64,000 nucleotides of DNA from Curtobacterium sp. MCBA15_008 (lineage in GTDB: Bacteria; Actinomycetota; Actinomycetes; Actinomycetales; Microbacteriaceae): positions 1-64,000 of the forward strand of contig NZ_MJGN01000014.1 of NCBI RefSeq assembly GCF_001865065.1, in the 5' to 3' direction. A model generated the notes under the pieces. It worked only from the letters and a program-made list of their open reading frames with translations, did no database searches and was not told where the DNA came from. The stretch's first letter is position 1. Each line of letters starts with the position of its first letter. Shown piece by piece: positions 45,054 to 55,353 of this stretch. The position numbers and the translations under genes were made by a program.

Positions 45054-46517
45054 ATGTCGGATTGGCAGGTACCGGGTGGCTCCGGTGGGCCAGGTGCGCC
45101 CGGTGGTGCCGGGTCCGGTGGGCCTGGTGCGGCTGGGTCCGGTGGGCCTGGGTCCTGGCCTGGAGGCGCGCAGCAGCCCGGCGGTCCGCAGCCGTCCGGC
45201 CCGTGGCCGGGTCCACAGCCCACACCCGCGCCGCCGGTCGGGTCGCGTCCGGTCATCCCGCTGCGCCCGCTCGGCCTCGGCGACGTGCTCGGCGGCGCGT
45301 TCACGGTGTTCCGGCGCAACGCCCGTGTGCTCCTCCTCTGGAGCGTCCTGCTGAGCGGCGTCCTCGGGCTGCTCTCGACGCTCGTCAGCGCGTTCGGCCA
45401 GCGTGCCGTGCAGTCGCGGATGCTGTCCGCGGTGGACGGCGGCAGCGGCACCGAGTCGATCCTCGCGGGATCCGTCACCCTGTGGCTCCTCCTGTCCGCC
45501 GGTCTGCCCTTCCTGGCGTTCCTCGCGCGCGGCTTCCTCGTCGCGCCGGTCGCCGCGGACGTCGGGCAGCGAGTCCTCGGGCGCCGCGGGACCTTCCGCG
45601 GCATCTGGGCGCTCCTCGCCGGACGACGGTGGCCGGTCGTCGCCTGGATCCTCCTGCAGCTGGCGGCCGGGCTCGTGATCGGGATCGTGTTCGTCCTGCT
45701 GCTGATCGGCTTCATCGCCGCGCTCGCCGCCGGCCGGTCGAACGCGTGGGGGTTCGTGCTCGCGATCTTCGGGCTGTTCGCCGGGTTCGGCGTGGTCGTG
45801 GTCTGGCTCGGCACCCGCTTCGCGTTCACCGTCCCGACGATCGCCCTCGAGGGCCGGAGCGTCGTCGCCGCCGCCGCCCAGTCGTGGCGGCTCACCCGCG
45901 GGGCGTTCTGGCGCACGTTCGGCATCCTGCTGCTCGTGCAGGCGATGTTCGGCTTCGCGGTGTCGATCGCGTCCTTCCCCCTGACCATCGGCGCCGTGCT
46001 CGTCGGGGGCACGTTCGACCCGCTCGGGCAGACCGACGTCTCGACCGGTGCCGGCGTGGCCGGGGTCGTCGCGATCGTGGTCGGCAGCCTGCTCGGGATC
46101 GCGGTGCAGTGCATCACCGACGTGCTGAGCGCGTCCGTCACGACGTTCCTGGCGATCGACCGGCGGATCCGGACCGAGGCGCTCGACCAGCGCATCGCGT
46201 CCCACCTCGAGACGGGGCAGCCCTCCGACCCGTTCGCGCCCGCGCCGCAGGTCGTCCGGCCGCCGTGGTCCGGGCAGCAGCAGTGGCCCGGGCAGCAGCA
46301 GTGGCCCGGGCAGCAGCAATGGCCTGGGCAGCGGCCGGCGTACGGCCAGCAGCCTGCGTACGGCCAGCAGCCGTGGCCCGGGCAGCCGCAGGGCCAGCCC
46401 GCACCGCCCTCGCCGTGGCCGCCGCAGCAGGCGCAGCCGGCGCATCCGCCGCAGGGGCCGCAGCCGCCGCGGTGGGGTGGCGCACCCGACCGATTCCCGC
46501 CGGACGACCGCGCGTGA
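45054..46517 (+). CDS. membrane protein with GPDP-like membrane domain and low-complexity tails
   Basis: A 487-residue protein. The N-terminus (about 1-60) is a glycine/proline repeat (GGPGAPGGAGSGGPGAAGSGGPG), the centre has about six membrane helices (about 85-375), and the C-terminus (about 400-487) is a glutamine/proline/tryptophan repeat (PGQQQWPGQQQWPGQ, YGQQPAYGQQ). The core resembles the glycerophosphoryl diester phosphodiesterase membrane domain, without the enzyme part. The ATG at 45054 has GAGGGGG upstream. It heads a five-gene coupled unit. Confidence 0.85.
   Translation: MSDWQVPGGSGGPGAPGGAGSGGPGAAGSGGPGSWPGGAQQPGGPQPSGPWPGPQPTPAPPVGSRPVIPLRPLGLGDVLGGAFTVFRRNARVLLLWSVLLSGVLGLLSTLVSAFGQRAVQSRMLSAVDGGSGTESILAGSVTLWLLLSAGLPFLAFLARGFLVAPVAADVGQRVLGRRGTFRGIWALLAGRRWPVVAWILLQLAAGLVIGIVFVLLLIGFIAALAAGRSNAWGFVLAIFGLFAGFGVVVVWLGTRFAFTVPTIALEGRSVVAAAAQSWRLTRGAFWRTFGILLLVQAMFGFAVSIASFPLTIGAVLVGGTFDPLGQTDVSTGAGVAGVVAIVVGSLLGIAVQCITDVLSASVTTFLAIDRRIRTEALDQRIASHLETGQPSDPFAPAPQVVRPPWSGQQQWPGQQQWPGQQQWPGQRPAYGQQPAYGQQPWPGQPQGQPAPPSPWPPQQAQPAHPPQGPQPPRWGGAPDRFPPDDRA
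46272..46330. repeat. in-frame 18-bp tandem repeat in the membrane protein gene
   Basis: About three copies of an 18-bp unit (GGGCAGCAGCAGTGGCCC) encode PGQQQW. The frame is preserved, so slippage would only add or remove six residues. Confidence 0.85.
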
Positions 46518-47149
46518 CGGTCGACCCGGACGAGGCCCGCCGCCTGCTCGAACGCGAACTCGAGCGGTCCGAGTACGACGGCGCCCACGTGACCTGGTGG
46601 GACCGTGCCTCCCGGTCGTTCCTCGACTGGCTCGGCTCGTTCCGCGCGGACGGCCTCGGTTCGCCCGTCGTCGCGCACACCCTGCTCTGGATCGCCGTCG
46701 TGGTGCTCGTCGCGGTCGTGGTCCTGGTGGTCGTCGCCCGCGGACTCCCCCGCCGACGTGCCCGTCTCGCCGGTACCGACACCGGCGGCGTGTTCGACGA
46801 CGACGACCTCCGCCCCGCCCGCGCGATCGCCGACGACGCCCGCACCGCCCTCCGTTCCGGGGACTGGTCACGCGCGGTGCTCGACGGCTACCGCGCCCTC
46901 GCCCGCGGACTGGGCGAACGCGACCTCGTGCCGGACGTCCCCGGCGCCACGGCCCGGGCCATCGCCGGTCGCGCCGCGGTCGTGTTCCCGGCCGAGGCGA
47001 CCCGACTCGACCGCGCCGCCGCGACCTTCGACGCCGTCCGGTACCTCGGGGCGGCCGCCACCGAGGCCGCAGCGCGCGACGTCCTCGACACCGAACACGC
47101 CGTGCGCACCGCGCGCCCGGTCCGCACCACCCCGGCGGTGCCCGCGTGA
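46514..47149 (+). CDS. DUF4129 domain membrane protein
   Basis: A 211-residue protein with one membrane helix (about 50-72) and a C-terminal helical DUF4129 domain (about 95-200), with ALRSGDWSRAVLDGYRALARGLGERDLV. DUF4129 proteins accompany MoxR/DUF58 clusters in actinobacteria. The GTG overlaps the previous stop (GTGA). Confidence 0.88.
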   Translation: MTVDPDEARRLLERELERSEYDGAHVTWWDRASRSFLDWLGSFRADGLGSPVVAHTLLWIAVVVLVAVVVLVVVARGLPRRRARLAGTDTGGVFDDDDLRPARAIADDARTALRSGDWSRAVLDGYRALARGLGERDLVPDVPGATARAIAGRAAVVFPAEATRLDRAAATFDAVRYLGAAATEAAARDVLDTEHAVRTARPVRTTPAVPA

Positions 47150-48375
47150 CCGCGACGACGACCGCGCCGGCCGAGCGCGCCGCACCCCGGCGGGAGGGAC
47201 GCCGCTCCCGCGTCGTGTTCTGGGTCGCGATCGTGCTCGTCGGCCTGCTCCTCGCCGCCCTCACCGCGGTCGTCCAGAGCGCCGACGGCCCCGCGAGCGC
47301 CGAGCTCGACCCGACGTCCACCACCGCGAGCGGGTCGAAGGCGCTCGTCCGGGTGCTCGAACAGCAGGGCACCGACGTCCGGGTCGTCGACCGTGCCGAC
47401 GGCATCACCGGCGGCACGGTGTTCGTCGACGACGCGCGGGGTGCGCTCGACCCCGCCGTCGCACGCCGTCTCGCGCGGGAGGCCTCCCACGTGGTGCTCG
47501 TCTCGACCGGCGCCGCACCGCTCGACGCCTTCGGGCTCGACGTCGAGCCGGCCGCACAGGTCGGCGGGACCGAGACGGCGTCGACGCGGACCTGTGACAT
47601 CCCGGCCGCCTCGGACGCTCGACGGGTCTCGACGGCAGGGGTCGCGTACCGGGTGCCCGAGGGTGACCCGGTCCCCGCCGGCACGACGCTGTGCGCCTCG
47701 AGCGGCAGCGGCGACGAGCGTGCCTACGGCCTCGTGCGGACCGCGACCCGCGGCGGCGACGTGACCCTGGTCGGCACGACCGCGGCCTTCCGGAACGACA
47801 CGATCACCACCGCCGGCAACGCGGCGCTCGCCCTCGGCCTGCTCGGCGGGGACGACTCGCTCACCTGGTACACCCCGACACCCGGCACCCCCGACGCGGC
47901 GCCGACGCTCGGCTCCCTCGCACCGCCGTGGGTCCCGAGCGCCCTCGCGCTGCTCGCCCTCGTCGCGGTCGCCGCGGGCGTCAGGCGTGGACGACGACTC
48001 GGGCCGCTCGTCGTCGAGCGGATGCCGGTCGTCGTCCGCGCGGCGGAGACGACCGAGGGACGAGCCCGCCTCGCCGCCCGCACCCGCGACCGGACCCACG
48101 CCCTCGACACCCTGCGCATCGCTGCCGTCCACCGGATCGGCCGCCGACTCGGGCTGCCCCGCTCGGCGCACGTCGACGACGTCGTCCGCGCCGCGGCCCG
48201 CGCCACCGGAATCCCGGACAGTCGGGTCGGCGCCGTGCTCGTGGGCGGCACCACACCGGACGACCGCGCGCTCGTCGCCGGGGCGGCCGCGCTCGACGAG
48301 CTCGAACGCGCCGTCACCACCGCGACCACCGGCGGCACACCGACCGACCACGACCGACGAGGAGCACGACCGTGA
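47146..48375 (+). CDS. DUF4350 domain membrane protein
   Basis: A 409-residue protein. A first membrane helix (about 23-45) is followed by an external DUF4350 domain (about 60-255, SGSKALVRVLEQQGTDVRVV, VVLVSTGAAPLDAFGL), a second helix near 270-290 and a cytosolic tail (DRTHALDTLRIAAVHRIGRRLGLPRSAHVDDVV). The external domain has the fold of GATase/ThuA-like proteins; no catalytic residues are evident. The GTG overlaps the previous stop (GTGA). It corresponds to Rv3691. Confidence 0.9.
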   Translation: MTATTTAPAERAAPRREGRRSRVVFWVAIVLVGLLLAALTAVVQSADGPASAELDPTSTTASGSKALVRVLEQQGTDVRVVDRADGITGGTVFVDDARGALDPAVARRLAREASHVVLVSTGAAPLDAFGLDVEPAAQVGGTETASTRTCDIPAASDARRVSTAGVAYRVPEGDPVPAGTTLCASSGSGDERAYGLVRTATRGGDVTLVGTTAAFRNDTITTAGNAALALGLLGGDDSLTWYTPTPGTPDAAPTLGSLAPPWVPSALALLALVAVAAGVRRGRRLGPLVVERMPVVVRAAETTEGRARLAARTRDRTHALDTLRIAAVHRIGRRLGLPRSAHVDDVVRAAARATGIPDSRVGAVLVGGTTPDDRALVAGAAALDELERAVTTATTGGTPTDHDRRGARP

Positions 48376-49367
48376 CCGATCCGTCCCCCACCCAGACCCC
48401 GCAGCCGCAGGCGACGGCCGATCCGCTCCGGGACGCCTTCGGCCGGCTCCGCGCCGAGGTCGGCAAGGCCGTCGTCGGACAGGAGGGCGCGGTGTCCGGC
48501 ATGATCGTCGGCATCCTGGCCCAGGGGCACGTCCTGCTCGAGGGCGTGCCCGGCGTCGCGAAGACCCTGCTGGTCCGGAGCCTCGCCGCCGCGATGTCGC
48601 TCGACACCAAGCGCATCCAGTTCACCCCGGACCTCATGCCCGGCGACGTCACCGGGTCGCTCGTGTACGACGCCTCGACGGGGACCTTCCCGTTCCGCGA
48701 GGGCCCTGTGTTCACGAACGTGCTCCTCGCCGACGAGGTGAACCGGACGCCCCCGAAGACGCAGTCCGCACTGCTCGAGGCGATGGAGGAGCGACAGGTC
48801 AGCGTCGACGGCGACGCCCGCCCGCTCCCCGACCCGTTCTTCGTCGCGGCGACGATGAACCCGATCGAGTTCGAGGGCACCTACACCCTCCCCGAGGCCC
48901 AGCTCGACCGCTTCCTGATGAAGCTCACGCTCGACGTGCCGCCCCGTGACGTCGAGTGGCAGGTGCTCCGCCGGCACGCGGACGGCTTCGTGCCGCGCGA
49001 CGTGCGGTCCGCCGGCATCGTCCCCGTGGTCGGCGTCGACGAGGTCCTCGCAGCGCAGCGCGCCGTCCGCGCAGTCGGTGCGCGCGACGACGTGCTGGCG
49101 TACATCGTCGACCTCGCCCGTGCGACTCGCCAGGCGCCGTCCGTCCGGGTCGGTGTGAGCCCGCGTGGTGCGACCGCGCTGCTCGCCGCCGCGAAGGCCT
49201 GGGCGTGGCTCACCGGCTACGAGGCGATCACCCCGGACCACGTGCAGGCCATGCTCCTGCCGGTCTGGCGGCACCGGCTCCGGGTCGCCGCCGACGCCGA
49301 GCTCGAGGGCGTCGGCGCGGACGGCGTCCTGCAGCAGGTGCTCGAGCAGGTCCGGGTGCCGATCTAG
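48372..49367 (+). CDS. MoxR-family AAA+ ATPase
   Basis: A 331-residue ATPase, thought to act as a chaperone for metal-binding or VWA-domain partners. Walker A GVPGVAKT (near 58), Walker B NVLLADEVNRTPPKTQSALLEAMEE (near 113), sensor 1 FVAATMNPIEFEGTYTLPEAQLDRFLMKL and a C-terminal lid domain are present. The GTG overlaps the previous stop (GTGA). It is like Rv3692. Confidence 0.95.
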   Translation: MTDPSPTQTPQPQATADPLRDAFGRLRAEVGKAVVGQEGAVSGMIVGILAQGHVLLEGVPGVAKTLLVRSLAAAMSLDTKRIQFTPDLMPGDVTGSLVYDASTGTFPFREGPVFTNVLLADEVNRTPPKTQSALLEAMEERQVSVDGDARPLPDPFFVAATMNPIEFEGTYTLPEAQLDRFLMKLTLDVPPRDVEWQVLRRHADGFVPRDVRSAGIVPVVGVDEVLAAQRAVRAVGARDDVLAYIVDLARATRQAPSVRVGVSPRGATALLAAAKAWAWLTGYEAITPDHVQAMLLPVWRHRLRVAADAELEGVGADGVLQQVLEQVRVPI

Positions 49368-50731
49368 TGGCGATCTCCGGCCGGTTCGTCGCGCTGCTCG
49401 CCGTCGCGATCGTGCCCACCGTGATGCTCGGCAGCGGGTGGGCCGGCGCGGCGTGGGCGGGTGTGGTCGTCCTCGCCGCGGTGCTCGACGTGGTGCTCGC
49501 CGCCGACCTCGGCCGGGTCCGGGTGGAACGGCGGATGCCGCGCCTCGCACGCCGCGACACCACCGCCGACGGCACGCTCGTCCTGGCCAACGACGGCTCC
49601 CGCACGCTGCGGGGCGTCGTGCGGGACATGTGGGAGCCCTCGGCCGGGCACGAACCCCGCCGAACGCGACTGCACGTCCCCGCCGGCGAACGGCGGACCG
49701 CCCGGATGCGGTTCGCGCCGTTCCGCCGTGGGCGTCGGGTCAGCGCCGGCGTCGCCGTCCGTGCCTTCGGTCCGCTCGGCCTCGCCGCACGGCAGCGCGT
49801 CCTGCACGTGCCGGCCGAACTCGTCGTGACGCCGCCGTTCCGATCCCGGCGGCACCTGCCCTCACGACTCGCACGGCTCCGGGAGCTCGACGGGGAGACG
49901 ACCCTGCAGCTCCGTGGCCACGGCACCGAGTTCGACTCGCTGCGGGACTACGTGCGGGGCGACGACGTCCGGTCGATCGACTGGCGGGCGACCGCCCGAC
50001 GCCAGGACCTCGTGGTCCGGACCTGGCGACCCGAACGGGACCGGCGCGTGATCGTCGTCGTGGACGCCGGCCGTGCCGGTGCCGGCCGGGTCGACGACGA
50101 ACCCCGTCTCGACACCTTCATCGAGTCGGCACTGCTGCTCGGCGCGCTCGCGGCCGCCGCGGGCGACCGGGTCGACCTGGCCGTGCTCGACGACGCCGTC
50201 CGCGGTCGCGTGCACGGGGCGACCCGCACGGACGTCGTCCAGCGCTTCGGCGAGACCCTGGCGCTCGCGGAACCCGGACTCGCCGCCACCGACTGGTCCG
50301 CCGTGCCGGGCATCGTCGACTCGATCACCACGTCCCGCGCGTTCGTCGTGCTCGTCTCGAGCCTCGACTCGGTCGGCGCGTCCGGCGACCTCCTCGCGGT
50401 GCTCCCGAGGCTCTCCCGTCGGCACGCCGTGCTCGTGACGTCCGTCACCGACCCGTCCGTCGAGCGGATGGCTCGCGGGGAGGCGAGCGCGGCCCCGGAG
50501 CCGACCGCACGGCAGCGCGGGCTGCGTGGCGGACGCACGCCGTCCCTCCCGGCCCGTGCGGAGCGCGACGTGTACCGGCGGGCCGCCGCGGAACGCACCC
50601 TGCTCGACGCCGACGGGATCGCCGACGTCGCGCGACGGGCGGGGGCAGAGGTCGTCCGGGCGACGCCGGAGCAGGTGCCACCGCTCGTCGCCGATGCCTA
50701 CATCCGGGCGAAGGCGACCGGCCGGCTGTAG
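49367..50731 (+). CDS. DUF58 protein, MoxR partner
   Basis: A 454-residue protein with two N-terminal membrane helices (about 5-50) and the DUF58 signature FDSLRDYVRGDDVRSIDWRATARRQDLVVRTW near 180-215, followed by a VWA-like domain (VIVVVDAGRAG). DUF58 proteins are the usual partners of MoxR ATPases. The GTG overlaps the moxR stop by one base (TAGTG). It is like Rv3693. Confidence 0.93.
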   Translation: MAISGRFVALLAVAIVPTVMLGSGWAGAAWAGVVVLAAVLDVVLAADLGRVRVERRMPRLARRDTTADGTLVLANDGSRTLRGVVRDMWEPSAGHEPRRTRLHVPAGERRTARMRFAPFRRGRRVSAGVAVRAFGPLGLAARQRVLHVPAELVVTPPFRSRRHLPSRLARLRELDGETTLQLRGHGTEFDSLRDYVRGDDVRSIDWRATARRQDLVVRTWRPERDRRVIVVVDAGRAGAGRVDDEPRLDTFIESALLLGALAAAAGDRVDLAVLDDAVRGRVHGATRTDVVQRFGETLALAEPGLAATDWSAVPGIVDSITTSRAFVVLVSSLDSVGASGDLLAVLPRLSRRHAVLVTSVTDPSVERMARGEASAAPEPTARQRGLRGGRTPSLPARAERDVYRRAAAERTLLDADGIADVARRAGAEVVRATPEQVPPLVADAYIRAKATGRL

Positions 50732-50741
50732 CGAACCGGCG

Positions 50742-51737
50742 TCAACCGGCCACGAGCGCCGTGCTGCCGCGCTCAAACTCCTCGAGGTCGCCGCGCTCCC
50801 CTGCCCGGTGTGCCCGGCCGCCGAGCACCCACTGGTACCAGAGCACCGCCGCGAGCGCGAGCGTGCCGATGCCGATCTTCACCGGCCACGGCCAGTCCTG
50901 CCGCGTCACCGTGCCCTCGACGATGCCGGAGAGCAGCAGCGTCAGGGCCAGGCCGACGGCGATCGTGATGAGGGCTCGGCCGTCCTCGGCGAGGGCCTGC
51001 GCGCGGGTGCGGGCGCCGGGGGCGACCCACGACCAGAAGATCATCAGTCCGGCGGCGGCCGCGAGGAACACCGAGTAGAGCTCCAGCTGCCCGTGCGGCG
51101 CGATGTACAGGAAGAAGTCGCCGAGCCGTCCCTCGGAGTGCATGATCGCGGCCGAGACACCCAGGCTGATCGCGTTCTGCCCGATCGAGAACGGGACGAA
51201 GAGACCGGTGATGCCGAAGGCCACCATCGTCGCCGCGATGTAGGCGTTGTTCGTCCACACCTGCGCCGTGAACGCCCCGAGCCCGTGGTCGGAGTAGTAG
51301 GCCTGGAAGTCCTGCGTCGCGTACTGCCGGAGCGCCTCCGGTGTCCCGAAGGTGGCCGTCGCGCCGGGGGTCGTGCTGATCCAGACGGCGACGATCGCGG
51401 CGATCGCCGCCGTCGCGACCGCGACCCAGATCGTCACCCACCGGATCCGGTACAGGGAGGCCGGCAGCTGCAGGACGAAGAAGGCCGTGATCGCCGTGAC
51501 CGGGTCGACCGGGGTGCCGGTGAAGCGGAGACGGGCACGGAACAGGGTCAGCGACAGCCGGTCGCCGACGGCCGTGCGGGGTGCGGCGCGGCGGATGCGG
51601 GCGAGGTCGGTTGCGGCCTCCTGGTAGCCGGACACGAGGCGGTCGACGTCTGCGCCTGACTGGTGCCGCGCGCGGGCGAGCCGGTCGAGTTCCTGCCACC
51701 GCTCGCGGTGCACCTCGCTGTAGGCGTCCAGGTCCAC
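50742..51737 (-). CDS. SpoIIM-family (stage II sporulation protein M) membrane protein
   Basis: A 331-residue membrane protein with an N-terminal helical domain (about 1-75), then five to six helices. The motif IAPHGQLELYSVFLAAAAGLMIFWSWVAPG matches the SpoIIM/DUF95 family, whose Bacillus member degrades peptidoglycan with SpoIID and SpoIIP. Non-sporulating actinobacteria keep it beside MoxR/DUF58 (Rv3694c). The GTG has GGGGGAG upstream. It is convergent with DUF58 and divergent from the RDD gene. Confidence 0.92.
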   Translation of the reverse strand: MDLDAYSEVHRERWQELDRLARARHQSGADVDRLVSGYQEAATDLARIRRAAPRTAVGDRLSLTLFRARLRFTGTPVDPVTAITAFFVLQLPASLYRIRWVTIWVAVATAAIAAIVAVWISTTPGATATFGTPEALRQYATQDFQAYYSDHGLGAFTAQVWTNNAYIAATMVAFGITGLFVPFSIGQNAISLGVSAAIMHSEGRLGDFFLYIAPHGQLELYSVFLAAAAGLMIFWSWVAPGARTRAQALAEDGRALITIAVGLALTLLLSGIVEGTVTRQDWPWPVKIGIGTLALAAVLWYQWVLGGRAHRAGERGDLEEFERGSTALVAG

Positions 51738-51841
51738 GCGTCTCCCCCGCTCGTCGTCCTCGGTCGTGCTGTCTTGCTCGTCGTGCTCGTGCGTCGGCCG
51801 CCGTGCCGGAGCCGTCCTGGGCGACCGGCGATGGTCTCCGC

Positions 51842-51847
51842 CATGAT
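51842..51847 (+). promoter_or_regulatory. possible leaderless -10 box (CATGAT)
   Basis: CATGAT, a TANNNT-like box with a C in place of the first T, ends 6 bases before the ATG at 51854. Confidence 0.4.
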
Positions 51848-51853
51848 GATCCC

Positions 51854-52723
51854 ATGCCGAAGACCCGCGCGCCGCGTGACCTCGCCGATCCCCGGTTCGT
51901 CCGCGCTCTCGACGATCCGGGCGACGAGCTCGTCGTCGGCGAGGCGGTGGCGCTCGACGTCCAGCCCGCCGGCATCGCCCTGCGCCTCGCGTCGGCGCTC
52001 CTCGACGCGGTGTGCGCGCTCGCGCTGTACCTCATGCTCCTGGCCGGGCTGTCCCGCGTCTGGCCGAGCGACCTGGACGACGCCTGGGCCGCCGCGCTCG
52101 ACATCGGGGTGCTCGTGGGTGTCCTCGTGCTGGTGCCCGCCGCGGTCGAGACCGTCACGCGCGGCAAGAGCGTCGGCCGTTACGCGACCGGCACACGGGT
52201 GGTGCGGCTCGACGGCGGGGCGATCGGGTTCCGGCACGCGTTCACCCGAGCCCTCGTCGGGGTGTTCGAACTCTGGATGACGCTCGGCTCGGTGGCCCTG
52301 CTCGTCGCGTTGTTCGGCGCCCGCCCGCGGCGGCTCGGGGACCTGCTCGCGGGAACCTTCGTGCAGCACGAGCGGGCCGCGAAGCACCGCGACCCCGAGG
52401 TGCTCCTGCCCGTCGAACTCGTGCAGTGGGCCGGGTTGGCCGACGTGTCGGCGCTCCCCCAGCAGCTCGAGAACCGGCTCGGTGCGTTCTTCCGCGGTGC
52501 AGCGGACCTGCGCCCCGAGGTGCGGGAGGCGACGGCGCGGACCCTCGCCGCGGCGGTCGCGGAGTACGCGCACCCGGTGCCGCCCGTGCACCCGGAGGTC
52601 TTCCTCGCCGGCGTCGTCGTGCTGCGGCGGTCGCGGGACGTCCGGGCGCTGCGCTCCCGGGCCGAGGTGCTCGACCGCGCAGCGGAGTCGGCGACGGCGC
52701 GGCCCCCGGGCTTCCCGCGCTGA
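51854..52723 (+). CDS. RDD-family membrane protein
   Basis: A 289-residue protein with an N-terminal segment QPAGIALRLASALLDAVCALALYLMLLAGL, two further helices and the RDD signature GKSVGRYATGTRVVRLDGGAIGFRHAFTRALVG near 105-135. RDD proteins are proposed transporters or scaffolds. A soluble C-terminal tail (about 175-285) follows. It is adjacent to SpoIIM, as Rv3694c-Rv3695. Confidence 0.92.
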   Translation: MPKTRAPRDLADPRFVRALDDPGDELVVGEAVALDVQPAGIALRLASALLDAVCALALYLMLLAGLSRVWPSDLDDAWAAALDIGVLVGVLVLVPAAVETVTRGKSVGRYATGTRVVRLDGGAIGFRHAFTRALVGVFELWMTLGSVALLVALFGARPRRLGDLLAGTFVQHERAAKHRDPEVLLPVELVQWAGLADVSALPQQLENRLGAFFRGAADLRPEVREATARTLAAAVAEYAHPVPPVHPEVFLAGVVVLRRSRDVRALRSRAEVLDRAAESATARPPGFPR

Positions 52724-52778
52724 GGCGCTGCTTCGCGGCGCGGCGCGGCGCTTCGGGTCGCGGCGTCCGCTCCGACCG

Positions 52779-52843
52779 ATCGCACCCCCGCGCGAGCGTC
52801 GCGCCCCGGTGTGCGTGGGCGCGACGTCCGTGCAGGGGTGCAT
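52779..52843. repeat. 64-bp nested palindrome (GCACCCCC family), copy D
   Basis: The left edge GATCGCACCCCCGCG and the right edge GGGGTGCATC flank inner arms CGTCGCGCCCC and GGGCGCGACG. It lies 55 bases after the RDD gene's stop and before the terminator shared with ahcY. The remaining bases of 52724-52997 hold no gene. Confidence 0.75.
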
Positions 52844-52920
52844 CGCCGTGCGCGGCTGGCGCGCGGCCGGTGCGCGGCCGGTGGGCGCCCGCCGCGCCGC
52901 CCCGCCGCCCCGCACAACGC

Positions 52921-52962
52921 AAGTCACCCCGAACCACGCGTTGACGCGGTTCGGGGTGACTT
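52921..52962. terminator. terminator of ahcY
   Basis: The perfect 15-bp arms AAGTCACCCCGAACC and GGTTCGGGGTGACTT enclose a 12-base loop between convergent genes, 36 bases past the ahcY stop. It ends in TTs on both strands, the most typical terminator in the window. Confidence 0.9.
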
Positions 52963-52997
52963 CGGTTGTGGAACGGAGACGAGCCCGCCGGCCCGGC

Positions 52998-54482
<1,485 letters not shown>

Positions 54483-54497
54483 CAGTCTTCCACGCCG

Positions 54498-54544
54498 GGA
54501 GGCGCGGGTCGTCAGCCGACGTCGGTCACGTGGGTCGTGCCTCC
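54498..54544. repeat. dispersed palindrome (GGAGGCGCG family), degraded copy
   Basis: GGAGGCGCGGGTCG and the complementary edge GTCGTGCCTCC flank a poorly paired centre. It lies 40 bases past the DUF3499 stop. A second hairpin (TCCAGTCC / GGACTGGA) follows at 54543-54571. Confidence 0.45.
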
Positions 54545-54583
54545 AGTCCGGTGCCCTGTGGAGGACTGGACGAGTCGGGGCCG

Positions 54584-54799
54584 TCAGTCGGCGTCGCGGC
54601 GGAGCGGCTCCCGCCGCACCACCTGCCAGCCGCGGGGCACCCGCAGGGTGGCGGCGTGCCGTGCGCAGAGGTCGTAGCCGTGCGGTTCGACCCGCGTCGA
54701 GAGGGGGCCGACGACGACCATCGAGTCGCCGTAGTCGTACGTCAGGGTCGACGCAGCGCTCGCGCCGCAGGCGACCTTGCTGCAGATCCTCACGTCCAT
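54584..54799 (-). CDS. DUF3499 family protein
   Basis: A 71-residue protein with paired cysteines and a histidine ([28 protein letters not shown]... CARHAATL), suggesting a small zinc-binding fold. It matches the DUF3499 family (Rv3258c-like), always adjacent to the metallopeptidase-family gene, here divergent. TAGGGT lies 10 bases before the ATG, so the leader would be only a few bases. Confidence 0.85.
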   Translation of the reverse strand: MDVRICSKVACGASAASTLTYDYGDSMVVVGPLSTRVEPHGYDLCARHAATLRVPRGWQVVRREPLRRDAD

Positions 54800-54845
54800 A
54801 CCGACCCCGACCCTATCGGAGTGCGGCCGCCGGGCACCGCGCGCG

Positions 54846-54851
54846 TACGAT
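54846..54851 (+). promoter_or_regulatory. leaderless -10 box (TACGAT)
   Basis: TACGAT, then GTGGGG, then the ATG at 54858. Confidence 0.6.
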
Positions 54852-54857
54852 GTGGGG

Positions 54858-55298
54858 ATGCGTCGCAGGACTCCCCTCGTCACCCCGGTGGACCGTGGCC
54901 GAGGCCGCTCCCGGCACGGTCGGGGCGGACGCTCGAGCGTGACCGGTCCGGACCTCGCACCCGTCATCACGCGTGCCGAGACCTTCGACCGGATCGTCGG
55001 CGACACGGCGCACTACCTGATCGGGCTCTGGCCGGACGAGCTCGACGGGGTCGTGTTCCAGGTGGCCGACATGCCCACCGACTCCGCGACGCCCGACCAC
55101 ATGCCGCGGTGGCGCGTCGACCGCGAGGCCCGACGCGTCACCGTCTTCCGGATCCCCGTCGAACGGGTCACGCGGAGCCCCGAGAAGGACGACACCGACA
55201 AGCGGGTCATCATCGAGACGGCGGTGTTCCGTGCGGTCGGCGAGCTGATCGACAAGGACCCGTGGGACCTGGCGCCGGACCGCTACCGACACTGGTGA
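54858..55298 (+). CDS. metallopeptidase-family (minimal zincin-like) protein
   Basis: A 146-residue protein. A basic N-terminus of about 30 residues is followed by FDRIVGDTAHYLIGLWPDELDGVVFQVADMP and a C-terminal VFRIPVERVTRSPEKDDTDKRVIIETAVFRAVGELIDKDPWDLAPDRY, the pattern of the Rv3259-type family annotated as metallopeptidases. The expected HExxH helix reads ETAVFRAVGEL here, so the zinc site appears lost. The gene is divergent from DUF3499 and probably leaderless. Confidence 0.82.
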   Translation: MRRRTPLVTPVDRGRGRSRHGRGGRSSVTGPDLAPVITRAETFDRIVGDTAHYLIGLWPDELDGVVFQVADMPTDSATPDHMPRWRVDREARRVTVFRIPVERVTRSPEKDDTDKRVIIETAVFRAVGELIDKDPWDLAPDRYRHW

Positions 55299-55353
55299 GC
55301 TGAGCCGCGCGAAGCGCCCCCGCGGGCGACCGCCGGGCCACACTCCCCCGGGG

